Assembly (NCBI GenBank): GCA_019241805.1
Contig: JAFAWL010000244.1
Location: forward strand, 1-5,937
DNA length: 5,937 bases
DNA from: Actinomycetota bacterium
Lineage (GTDB): Bacteria; Actinomycetota; Actinomycetes; Mycobacteriales; Jatrophihabitantaceae
Direction: 5' to 3'
Shown one piece after another: positions 1-5,830 of this stretch (its first letter is position 1; the number at the start of each line of letters is the position of its first letter). The notes under the pieces are model-generated. The model did not search any database and was not told the origin of the DNA. It saw only the letters and a list, made by a program, of their open reading frames with translations. A program made the translations under genes and the position numbers.

Positions 1-2485
1 CGAACACCGTCGCGCTGCTCCACGCCGAGTCGTTCTCGCCCGGGCAGACCCCGTTGACCGGCTGTACCTGCTTGACCATCCAGCTCAGGCCGGTGCTGAT
101 GCCGCTCGGCAGACCGGAGACGGTGACGTCATCGGTGAGCTTGCCCGCGACGCCGACCGTGGTGCTCTTGTTTTCGATCGTCGTCGTCATCGTCGGTTTC
201 GCGGCGACGATGTGCAGGGTCTCGTTCGTCACGCCGGGACCGGTGGTGACCGAGGATGACACGTCCGTGCCGCCCAGGACCTCGGTGAAGGAGTAGCAGC
301 CCGGAACGAGCGCGGCCTTCTGCTCAGCGCTCAGCTTCACGAGGTAGTTCTCGTTGGTGCTGGTCACCGAATCGATCGAGCCGTGGAAGACGACGCCGTT
401 CGCAGGCTTGTATTCGGATGTGCCCTTCCAACTGTCCGTCGAGGTCGGGCACTGGCCCTGCGCATCAGTCGGAAGCGGACCGTTCAACGCCCACTGAAGC
501 GAGGCGCTGGTGTTTGACGGGAGCCCCATCACCGTGACCTGGTCGGTCAGATCGGGAGCGTCGCCCACAGTGGCCGCGCTCGGCACGGCCGTGGTGTTGA
601 CCGACGGTCCGGCCTTCGCGATGGTGATGACCTCGTTCGGCGCGCCCGCGGGGCTGACCACCCCCGGGGTGACTCCGTCGACGCCAGGAACCGTGTCAAC
701 GAAGGAATAGCAGCCCGGCGTCGTGATTAACGCACCCGGATTCTGCACCTGGGGGTAGGCCGTCCAACTGTTCGGATCCTTGCCGGGAACAGCCGTTTCC
801 GTGCCGCTGGCCGCCGGAGCACCCCAGGTCGTGCTGGCCGTCGCCGACGAGCAGTCGGCGGCGCTCAAGTTCGTCGCGGGAACAAGAGACCATGAGATCT
901 TCGGGGGAGTCGTAGCCGGCAGGTTTTTGATGGTCACGGTGTCCGTAAAGACGGTCGGCATCGTGCTCAGGGTTACCTGGGCGGGCGTCGCCTCCGTAGA
1001 GATCGACGGCTGGTCGATCACCTGAACCTGCTCGTTCGCATCCGTGATCTTTGAGTCGCCCGCCCGAAGGTTGAGACTGTCGTCCACGTGTTCAGTGAAG
1101 TAATAACAGCCGGCCGCCAGCACGACGTTCGACTGGGCAAGCCAGCCACCCCTGCCGCTATTCAGAGTGCCGTCGAACTGTGCGGTGCCCTGCTGAGCCT
1201 GCTGGGGGGACGCATAGGTACTTGGGTTGCAGCCTGTATCCGGACCCCACAGCTGCCATGTCATGGGGACGTTCGAGGGAATGTTGCTTGATGTGATTAC
1301 GTCTGTGAGCTGCTGACCAGCGTTCACGACCGAGTGAGCAACGCTAGTCGTGAAGCTCGGGGCCTGTTTGACTCCGCCGCCCGTCGCGTCGCCCGTCCAC
1401 AGCGCGACAGAGTCACCGCCTAGGCCGCCTCGCACCACATTGCCGTCTTTGTCCAAGACGTCAATTTGAACTGTCGCGCCGTTCTGAAAGAATTCGCCTG
1501 TGATGGCGCTAACCTTATAGGAGACCTTATAGTACTGAGTTGAGTCCAACTTTTTTGCGTTGATCGTGATTTGGTTCGGGGTACTCGAGCCAGCTGGTGA
1601 ATACGTCAAATTATAGCCGGTCGCGAAATTCTCTCCGGGTGCATCGCCGATTGTGTGGAAGTTTACGGAACCGGGCACAATAAAGTCGCCTACCCCTGTG
1701 GCGATCGAATCGTTGAAGGTCCAATTAGAGTAAACGCTACCGGGCGAGTCATCGAGCGCCGGCAAGCTTACCTCGCAATCGAAGACCTGCCGTACGCCGT
1801 TCGCTGCGCTATCACTCAGGTGAAAGCACTCCTTGGTGACATAATTCTTGCCCCCTGGAATATGCTCCGCCGGCGTGATCGTGAAGCCAAGCGCGACCTT
1901 GTTGCTCGTGTTCGTCGTCTCCGCGATCTCAAGAGATTGGTCGCCGCCAAGCGTTTGCGACGCGTTCGCGGTGAGACTGACGGTCCCCTTTACATCCGTG
2001 CGGTTGGCAAGATTGTCGTTGAATTGGCACGTCAGCGTCGCCGTTAGCTTGTCGGTTGCCGGCACGACAGTGCAGACACCGTCAGACTGACCATTGGTTC
2101 CGGGGCCGTCGTCGGTGATATTGAACTGGCGGTAGCCGAATATCATTGAGCCAGGCGTATTCGGGTTGAGTGCGACCGCAAATTGGTCGCCTGCCTTTGG
2201 CGCGGTTTTCGCCGACCACGTTCCTGACAGGGTCATGAGCTCACCCTGTTGGAAGTATTGATCGCCCAGTGTCCAGGTGACAGAGAATTGGCCGTTGTTT
2301 AACGACTGCGTCACGGTCGTACTGTTCGCAGCGCTGGCCGGCGAGGACGGGGCGATGACGCCCAGCGATACGACGGCCAGGATGGCCGACAGCAGCGCGA
2401 ATGCTCGAGTACTGGCTCTCCGACCCCTCAGGCGGGAGAGCAAAGAAGAAAGATGTGCGCCGACGGGCACACGATGGGCTGCCAT
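1..2485 (-). CDS. Large secreted adhesin-like surface protein with Cys-paired Ig/prealbumin-like repeats (3' end outside window)
   Basis: My minus-strand translation gives an unbroken frame of 828 codons from the ATG at 2485 to the left edge. An in-frame TGA lies about 30 bases upstream and this ATG is the first start after it, with a short GGA seven bases before it. Residues 1-52 look like a signal peptide: basic n-region, hydrophobic core FALLSAILAVVSLGVIA, and an ASA cleavage motif before A53. Residues 53-375 resemble the paired Ig-like ligand-binding domains of Gram-positive adhesins ('AGDQFAVAL'; later 'YYKVSYKVSAITG'). From about 377 come repeats of roughly 115-135 residues (about 377-490, 492-622, 627-760, 763 onward), sharing 'LTD.VTV.GLPS', a central Cys and Trp, and 'GCYSFTE'. 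Cysteines fall in likely pairs (138/153, 220/237, 419/460, 545/592, 679/730), suggesting disulfides outside the cell. Ligand and C-terminal anchor are not visible. The adhesin role is inferred from architecture; no exact family is assigned. Confidence 0.85.
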   Translation of the reverse strand, partial: MAAHRVPVGAHLSSLLSRLRGRRASTRAFALLSAILAVVSLGVIAPSSPASAANSTTVTQSLNNGQFSVTWTLGDQYFQQGELMTLSGTWSAKTAPKAGDQFAVALNPNTPGSMIFGYRQFNITDDGPGTNGQSDGVCTVVPATDKLTATLTCQFNDNLANRTDVKGTVSLTANASQTLGGDQSLEIAETTNTSNKVALGFTITPAEHIPGGKNYVTKECFHLSDSAANGVRQVFDCEVSLPALDDSPGSVYSNWTFNDSIATGVGDFIVPGSVNFHTIGDAPGENFATGYNLTYSPAGSSTPNQITINAKKLDSTQYYKVSYKVSAITGEFFQNGATVQIDVLDKDGNVVRGGLGGDSVALWTGDATGGGVKQAPSFTTSVAHSVVNAGQQLTDVITSSNIPSNVPMTWQLWGPDTGCNPSTYASPQQAQQGTAQFDGTLNSGRGGWLAQSNVVLAAGCYYFTEHVDDSLNLRAGDSKITDANEQVQVIDQPSISTEATPAQVTLSTMPTVFTDTVTIKNLPATTPPKISWSLVPATNLSAADCSSATASTTWGAPAASGTETAVPGKDPNSWTAYPQVQNPGALITTPGCYSFVDTVPGVDGVTPGVVSPAGAPNEVITIAKAGPSVNTTAVPSAATVGDAPDLTDQVTVMGLPSNTSASLQWALNGPLPTDAQGQCPTSTDSWKGTSEYKPANGVVFHGSIDSVTSTNENYLVKLSAEQKAALVPGCYSFTEVLGGTDVSSSVTTGPGVTNETLHIVAAKPTMTTTIENKSTTVGVAGKLTDDVTVSGLPSGISTGLSWMVKQVQPVNGVCPGENDSAWSSATVF
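206..1363 (-). repeat. Three complete tandem protein repeats in the surface protein
   Basis: Residues of about 375-490, 492-622 and 627-760 of the surface protein are diverged copies of one domain, and a fourth copy starts near residue 763 (position 199) and runs off the left edge. Shared landmarks in order are: 'PS..T' opening, 'V(G/N)...LTD.VT', 'LPS', a Trp-containing strand ('W.L.GP' or similar), a Cys, a Gly/Ala-rich linker, then 'GCY(S/Y)F' followed by acidic residues. Cys-to-Cys spacing grows from 41 to 47 to 51 residues. The copies are clearly related at protein level but not near-identical, so they look old rather than freshly duplicated. Confidence 0.75.
2329..2485 (-). other. Signal peptide coding region of the surface protein
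   Basis: Codons 1-52 of the large surface protein encode an unusually long n-region of about 27 residues with several Arg (R15-type basic cluster ending GRRASTR), a hydrophobic stretch at about residues 29-45, and a small-residue segment ending PASA before Ala53. The AxA-type site (A50-S51-A52) predicts cleavage after residue 52 by type I signal peptidase. The Arg pair does not match a full Tat consensus, so Sec export is more likely. The cleavage position is read from the pattern, not computed. Confidence 0.75.
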
Positions 2486-2995
2486 TTGTCGATCCGTTTC
2501 TGTACGGGCTACCCATCACGTGGGCGGCCGGCTACTGATGACCGTCACGGATGACACGACTTCCCCCGCGCCCTCGCGACATGCACTCTCAGTGTCCGCT
2601 GTTCATCGGACGCTTACAACGGACTTCACTCCCGTAACCGGACTAGACTTCTGTCTAGTCAAGCGGTTCGGGCGATTCCGTGGCGTAGTCGCGGTCGGGC
2701 ATGGATCGACGTTGACCCTGGCCGAGGACGGTAGCAAGCACAGTGCGTAATCGGCAACGAAGCGTTCCGGAGCGTGGACCACTGCTCAGCGACCGCTACT
2801 CACCCGCCGCCAGCGCCGACGACGAGCATCTTGCACCAAGACCTCATTGCGGGCCAACTGATCGCCGGACGGACCTGGGCAGGCGGCTAGGAAGGTGTGC
2901 ACGGCGGACCCTGGCAGTTGCCGTCAACCGGGCGACACGCGGAGCCAAGCCTCGTGCAGCGGCAATCCCTCCCACAGATCAGGACGGCTGCGCGA
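2486..2995. other. Intergenic region without a convincing gene
   Basis: This 510-bp stretch separates the surface protein start (minus, 2485) from the zinc-finger gene stop (2996). Open frames exist on the plus strand (for example 2743-3066), but they lack a ribosome binding site, have Arg/Pro/Ala-rich shadow-like composition and show no recognisable domain. The only structured element is the inverted repeat at 2641-2660. I found no transfer RNA, terminator with a T-run, or insertion sequence end. It probably contains the promoter of the surface protein, but no clear -35/-10 pair can be assigned. Confidence 0.5.
2641..2660. promoter_or_regulatory. Perfect 8-bp inverted repeat, candidate repressor operator
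   Basis: The sequence is GACTAGAC-TTCT-GTCTAGTC, two perfect 8-bp arms around four bases, in a high-GC background where an AT-rich palindrome stands out. On the minus strand a TTGACT hexamer (2662-2657), resembling a -35 element, overlaps one arm, though no good -10 follows at 16-18 bp. On the plus strand TAGACT (2644-2649) resembles a -10 without a good -35. The form fits operators of TetR-type dimeric repressors, which commonly bind such palindromes over promoters. The site lies about 155 bp upstream of the surface protein start, which is its most likely target. No regulator gene is present in this window. Confidence 0.4.
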
Positions 2996-3154
2996 CTACC
3001 TGGCTGTCCGCGTCTGCGTTGACGTCTCCGGCACGAGCGGCCGGCGGACGGGGTACTCGTGCTTGAACTCCGGATGGTCGTTGCGGCAGTGATCGTCGAG
3101 TTCGGTCAACCGATCGAAGCGCAGTTCGCACTTCGGGCACTGGTGGTTCGACAT
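2996..3154 (-). CDS. Small single C2H2 zinc-finger protein (52 aa)
   Basis: The protein begins MSNHQCPKCELRF and holds one complete C-X2-C-X12-H-X4-H motif: Cys6, Cys9, His22 and His27, with Phe13 and Leu16 in the hydrophobic positions expected of a classical zinc finger. After the finger come about 25 mostly basic and polar residues ending in a TAG stop. The frame stays open upstream to an ATG at 3346, but that extension is low-complexity, while the ATG at 3154 has a strong AAGGGGGA seven bases upstream, so I chose the short form. Small one-finger proteins of this kind are annotated in actinobacterial genomes, mostly as hypothetical. Nucleic-acid or protein binding is possible, but one finger alone usually gives weak DNA specificity. 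It is transcribed away from the oxidoreductase gene. Confidence 0.75.
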   Translation of the reverse strand: MSNHQCPKCELRFDRLTELDDHCRNDHPEFKHEYPVRRPLVPETSTQTRTAR

Positions 3155-3161
3155 GATCGCG

Positions 3162-3169
3162 TCCCCCTT
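3162..3169 (-). promoter_or_regulatory. Strong ribosome binding site that fixes the zinc-finger start
   Basis: On the minus strand AAGGGGGA lies seven bases before the ATG at 3154. It is the best Shine-Dalgarno match in the window and argues for the 52-residue form over a 116-residue upstream start. Confidence 0.7.
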
Positions 3170-3380
3170 CGACGACGAACCGTCAGGGTCGACGTCGAAC
3201 GGCGGCGGCCCCGGCCGGATCCGCGTGATCAACGGTAGGCCGAGTACGACGCGGGATCCAGGCTTTCGTCGTGCGCTCTCAGCGTGATCAGTAGGGTCGT
3301 CGGCGAGCAGCGTCGACGCCGGTGACGATGCCGCCTGCTCCGGCAACCCGCTGCCGACCCGCTGCCAGGACGACAGAGCG

Positions 3381-3386
3381 AAGGAC
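3381..3386 (+). promoter_or_regulatory. Ribosome binding site of the LLM oxidoreductase
   Basis: AAGGAC ends seven bases before the ATG at 3394 and selects this start over an ATG at 3322, whose 24 extra residues are an Arg/Pro/Thr-rich stretch absent from the family fold. Confidence 0.7.
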
Positions 3387-3393
3387 GACCCGC

Positions 3394-4263
3394 ATGGATC
3401 TCGGCATCCACTTCATGAACTTCAGTCAGCCTGATACACCCGCCGGAACCGCGGTGATGCTGGCGGCCGCGGCCAAGGCGGCCGAGGCCGGAGGCTGCAC
3501 CAAGTTCACCTTGATGGATCACTACTTCCAGATGCAGGGGCAGGGGGGGCCGCCCGAGCCGATGCTGGAGGGCTACACGTCGTTGGGCTTCCTGGCGGCA
3601 CAGACCCAGAAGATGACGCTGGGCCTGCTAGTCACCGGGGTTACCTATCGCCATCCCGGGCTACTGGCCAAGATCGTCGCGACCCTGGACGTCCTGTCGA
3701 ACGGCCGGGCCGAGTTCGGCATCGGGGCCGCGTGGTACGAGCGTGAGCATCTCGGCCTGGGCGTCCCGTACCCACCGGTCGCGGAGCGCTTCGAGCGGCT
3801 GGACGAGACTATTCGTATCTGCCAGCAGATGTGGAGCGACGACGACGGACCGTTTGAGGGGAAGCACTATCAGCTCGCCGAGACGGTCTGCATCCCCCGT
3901 CCGATCCAGCAGCCGCGGCCGCCAATCTTGATCGGCGGCGGCGGGGAGCGCAAGACGCTGCGTCTGGTCGCGCTGTACGCGGATGCCTGCAACCTGTCCG
4001 GTGACCTCGACACCACGGCCCGCAAGCTCGACGTCCTGCGCGGCCATTGCGATGCGGTCGGTCGTGACTACGCCGCAATCACCAAGACGCTGGTGACCGG
4101 TGCGGCGATCGAGGACGCCGACGCGTTCGTGAGCCTGATGGCGAGTTACGCGCGGCTGGGATTCAGCCAGGTGCAGGTGGCCCCGCCGGCGGACGACCCG
4201 GTCGGTTGGATCGCCCGCGTCAGCGAGACCGTCGTGCCCCGGTTGGGCGAGATCGGAGAGTGA
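3394..4263 (+). CDS. LLM-class (luciferase-like) F420-dependent oxidoreductase, Rv1855c-type
   Basis: This 289-residue protein has the length and motifs of the bacterial luciferase-like monooxygenase superfamily, a TIM-barrel group using F420 or FMN. It opens with MDLGIHFMNF (strand 1). 'LMDHYFQM' (40-47) and 'PMLEGYTSLGFLAAQT' (56-71) follow, then the conserved block from 'TGVTYRHPGLLAK' (81-93) through 'TLDVLSNGRAEFGIGAAW' (97-114) to 'EHLGLGVPYPP' (118-128), and 'PRPPILIGGGGERKTLRLVA' (174-193) with 'ADACN' near 200, the cofactor phosphate region. This pattern matches the Rv1855c-like subfamily usually annotated as F420-dependent; the physiological substrate is unknown. F420 rather than FMN is inferred from subfamily and likely phylum, not proven. 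The start at 3394 has AAGGAC seven bases upstream. The protein appears cytoplasmic and complete. It is divergent from the zinc-finger gene and converges with the lipoprotein gene, so it is probably monocistronic. Confidence 0.9.
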   Translation: MDLGIHFMNFSQPDTPAGTAVMLAAAAKAAEAGGCTKFTLMDHYFQMQGQGGPPEPMLEGYTSLGFLAAQTQKMTLGLLVTGVTYRHPGLLAKIVATLDVLSNGRAEFGIGAAWYEREHLGLGVPYPPVAERFERLDETIRICQQMWSDDDGPFEGKHYQLAETVCIPRPIQQPRPPILIGGGGERKTLRLVALYADACNLSGDLDTTARKLDVLRGHCDAVGRDYAAITKTLVTGAAIEDADAFVSLMASYARLGFSQVQVAPPADDPVGWIARVSETVVPRLGEIGE

Positions 4264-4281
4264 CCGCAGCGCCGGTTCGGC
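4264..4281. terminator. Short convergent-gene spacer with weak hairpin
   Basis: Only 18 bp separate the TGA of the oxidoreductase (plus) from the TGA of the lipoprotein gene (minus). The spacer holds GCCG-GTT-CGGC at 4271-4281, a 4-bp stem with a 3-base loop and no T-run on either side. It could be part of a shared bidirectional terminator, but the stem is too short to call with confidence. Confidence 0.2.
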
Positions 4282-4869
4282 TCAGTAGCCCGCGCCGTAG
4301 CCGCCGACACTGCCTGGGGTGCTCGTGCCGCTCGCGCCGTCCGACGCGGTGACGGCCGAGCCGGTGGCGCCGACCTCGAACCACTTGGCCCCGAAGGCAT
4401 TCTTGCCCTGACCGTTGGCTTGTCCTGGCGTCGAGTCACCGTAGAACGTATAAAGCGGGTGCCCGGCGTAGGTCAGCTGCGACGAGCCGTCCGCGCGCAT
4501 CGTGGAACCGAGCTTGGTCGCATCCAGCCCGCTGCCCGCGGTGGGAGCGCCACCGGCCGGCGCCGGCGGCCACGCCGCGGCACACGCGCCGGCGCACGTG
4601 GACTTCCCGCGGGTGTCGGCTTGCCAGAGATAGAGCGTCTTGCCGGCCGCGTTCACCAGATGATCGCCCGACAGCATGATCGTCGCCGGGCCCGGGCCGG
4701 TCGTGGCTGAGGCCGCCGATGTCGCGGGCACGCCGGCACTGCCATTTCCGGCTGAGTTGCCGCTGCCGGAACCACTACTGCAGGCGGTCAACACAATGGC
4801 GACCGCCGCACCTCCGGCGCCCAACACGACCAGCCGGACAGGCTTGCGCACGATAGAAATGATTGTCAT
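4282..4869 (-). CDS. Lipoprotein with secreted repeat (COG4315 / PF03640 type)
   Basis: This 195-residue protein starts MTIISIVRKPVRL, has a hydrophobic segment at about 13-28 and a lipobox LTAC with the lipid-accepting Cys at 30, so it should be a membrane-anchored exported lipoprotein. A Ser/Gly/Ala-rich linker (31-62) follows. Two copies of the family repeat come next: 'LVNAAGKTLYLW' (71-82) leading to 'CAGACAAAWPP' (92-102), and 'LTYAGHPLYTFYGD' (132-145) leading to 'NAFGAKWFEV' (157-166). Cys92 and Cys96 sit close together. The tail is Gly/Ser/Thr-rich and ends GYGAGY. This is the 'secreted repeat of unknown function' family, common in actinobacteria and sometimes found beside ECF sigma/anti-sigma genes; no biochemical role is assigned. 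An upstream ATG at 4923 is in frame, but the start at 4869 has GGGAG six bases upstream and places the signal sequence at the N-terminus. Confidence 0.9.
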   Translation of the reverse strand: MTIISIVRKPVRLVVLGAGGAAVAIVLTACSSGSGSGNSAGNGSAGVPATSAASATTGPGPATIMLSGDHLVNAAGKTLYLWQADTRGKSTCAGACAAAWPPAPAGGAPTAGSGLDATKLGSTMRADGSSQLTYAGHPLYTFYGDSTPGQANGQGKNAFGAKWFEVGATGSAVTASDGASGTSTPGSVGGYGAGY

Positions 4870-4875
4870 GGTCAA

Positions 4876-4880
4876 CTCCC
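4876..4880 (-). promoter_or_regulatory. Ribosome binding site of the lipoprotein gene
   Basis: GGGAG on the minus strand lies six bases before the ATG at 4869 and supports this start over the in-frame ATG at 4923, which would put 18 polar residues in front of the signal peptide. Confidence 0.6.
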
Positions 4881-4930
4881 GTCGACAGTGCGGCCCGATC
4901 AGACCGAGCGGGCTCCTCGTCACCCGGTCT

Positions 4931-4955
4931 CACGGGGCCGCTTCAGCGACGGTTC
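4931..4955 (-). promoter_or_regulatory. Possible ECF-sigma-type promoter upstream of the lipoprotein gene
   Basis: On the minus strand TGAACC (GAACC core at 4955-4951) is followed after 16 bases by CGTG (4934-4931), about 62 bases before the lipoprotein ATG. Many ECF sigma factors recognise a GAAC-type -35 and a CGT-type -10 with about 16-17 bp between them. The match is short, and chance occurrence in GC-rich DNA is likely enough that this is only a candidate. Confidence 0.2.
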
Positions 4956-5031
4956 ACGCGAGCAGCTCTGGTAATTCGATGAATCACGCGGTCGAACCGC
5001 AAACGCTCGGCCCTCGTGAATATCCGTAGGT

Positions 5032-5043
5032 CGGCCTCAGCCG
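5032..5043 (-). terminator. Weak hairpin downstream of the thioesterase gene
   Basis: CGGC-CTCA-GCCG forms a 4-bp stem with a 4-base loop about 12 bases past the thioesterase stop. There is no T-run after it on the minus strand. Actinobacterial terminators often lack a T-run, but the stem is short, so confidence is low. Confidence 0.2.
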
Positions 5044-5054
5044 GAGCGCGAGCG

Positions 5055-5828
5055 TCAGCGTCGCCGAATGAGCAACGGCTGCGTCGTCTCCCCGACGAAT
5101 CCCTTACGGTCGGCGAGGTCCGCGTGGCCCAGCCCGATGCCGTCGGCGGCGAGGCGGGTGCGGCAGTTCAGGTGGATCCATTCGCCTTCCGGCATTCGGG
5201 CGAACGTCGTGGTCATCGTCGGTGGAATGGAAAACCATTCCGGCAGCGGCAGCATCGCTGACAGGCCGTTGGCCGAGTCGGCCGCAATTAGGGCCCGATC
5301 CTGACCACTGACGGACTCACCGGCGACGAGCGGAATGCGCACGCGCGTCCACACAGCGGCCGGCCCGGGACGGTTGAAGTGACCGCTGACGAAGCGCCAC
5401 TCGATCGCGTCGGCGTAGCCCCATTCCTGATCGCCGGCGAAGATCAGCGGCTCCGTCGAGTCCGGCAGCGGTGGCGGCGGAAGCGGTTCGTCGATCACCG
5501 GCGGCCGGGCTCCCCGTGCGAGGTGCCACGTGCGGGCCTCGACGGCGATCCGACCGTCGACGATCATCCGGGCGGCGGACAGATGCACGCTGCGTCCAGG
5601 CTTGACGGTCGTCACCTCGACGGTGAAAAGGCGACGCGGGATCGGTCCGAAGAAGTCGACCGAGATGCGACCCAGCCGCAGGGAAGGATCGAGCGTGGCG
5701 TCTATGACGTGGGCCAGCAAGGCCGTCGGCGGACCGCCGTGTTGGGCGGTCGTGTCCCAGGGACTTTCGGTCGCTTCCGTCGGCTGGTAGCGATTCACGC
5801 CGAGCCGAAGATAGAACGCGTCGGTCAC
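5055..5828 (-). CDS. Thioesterase-like (acyl-CoA thioesterase, double hotdog, PF13622/TesB-like) protein
   Basis: The 257-residue product resembles the thioesterase-like superfamily, in which two hotdog folds in one chain hydrolyse acyl-CoA thioesters in the cytoplasm. Seen in the first half are 'DTTAQHGGPPTALLAH' (25-40), the signature helix region; 'RISVDFFGPIP' (54-64), a core strand; and 'GRSVHLSAARMIVDGR' (78-93). A Pro-rich linker (about 109-123) joins it to the second half with 'FNRPGPAAVWTRVRIPL' (151-167), 'DSANGLSAMLP' (184-194), and 'GLGHADLADRKGFVGETTQPLL' near 232-253 (shown in part), the usual closing strands. I place the start at GTG 5828, giving VTDAFYLRLG, which resembles the usual family N-terminus; an in-frame ATG at 5855 would add nine residues encoded partly by the tandem repeat. 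Neither start has a clear ribosome binding site. The acyl substrate cannot be read from the sequence. No partner gene is adjacent. Confidence 0.85.
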   Translation of the reverse strand: MTDAFYLRLGVNRYQPTEATESPWDTTAQHGGPPTALLAHVIDATLDPSLRLGRISVDFFGPIPRRLFTVEVTTVKPGRSVHLSAARMIVDGRIAVEARTWHLARGARPPVIDEPLPPPPLPDSTEPLIFAGDQEWGYADAIEWRFVSGHFNRPGPAAVWTRVRIPLVAGESVSGQDRALIAADSANGLSAMLPLPEWFSIPPTMTTTFARMPEGEWIHLNCRTRLAADGIGLGHADLADRKGFVGETTQPLLIRRR

Positions 5829-5830
5829 CG

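Larger units (their letters stand above)
3155..3393. other. Divergent intergenic region between zinc-finger and oxidoreductase genes
   Basis: These 239 bp must carry the start signals of both flanking genes, which are read outward from here. I could not assign -35/-10 boxes on either strand. Noted elements are a 10-bp perfect palindrome GCGTCGACGC at 3310-3319 and two copies of GCGTGATCA (3223-3231 and 3282-3290); both are short enough to occur by chance in GC-rich DNA. Confidence 0.45.

Noticed and set aside
1655..2047. Plus-strand open frame of 130 codons
   Set aside because: It lies wholly opposite the surface protein gene, which has a signal peptide and recognisable repeats; its Arg-rich product matches no domain I know and has no ribosome binding site.
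2241..2519. Minus-strand frame of 92 codons starting MMGSPYRNG
   Set aside because: It is a frame shadow of the surface protein N-terminus; the correct frame begins at 2485 after an in-frame TGA and encodes a clear signal peptide.
2277..2750. Plus-strand open frame of 157 codons spanning the surface protein start
   Set aside because: Nearly half lies antisense to the signal peptide region, and the remainder has no ribosome binding site or recognisable domain and crosses the inverted repeat at 2641-2660.
2743..3066. Plus-strand frame of 107 codons with a GTG start overlapping the previous stop
   Set aside because: The overlap could suggest coupling, but the product is Arg/Ala/Pro-rich without a domain, there is no ribosome binding site, and the end overlaps the zinc-finger gene antisense.
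3310..3319. GCGTCGACGC palindrome as a regulator site
   Set aside because: A 10-bp GC-rich palindrome is expected by chance in this kind of genome and is not near an identifiable promoter.
3155..3346. Longer 116-residue form of the zinc-finger protein
   Set aside because: The extra 64 residues are low-complexity with no domain, and the strong ribosome binding site is at the internal ATG (3154).
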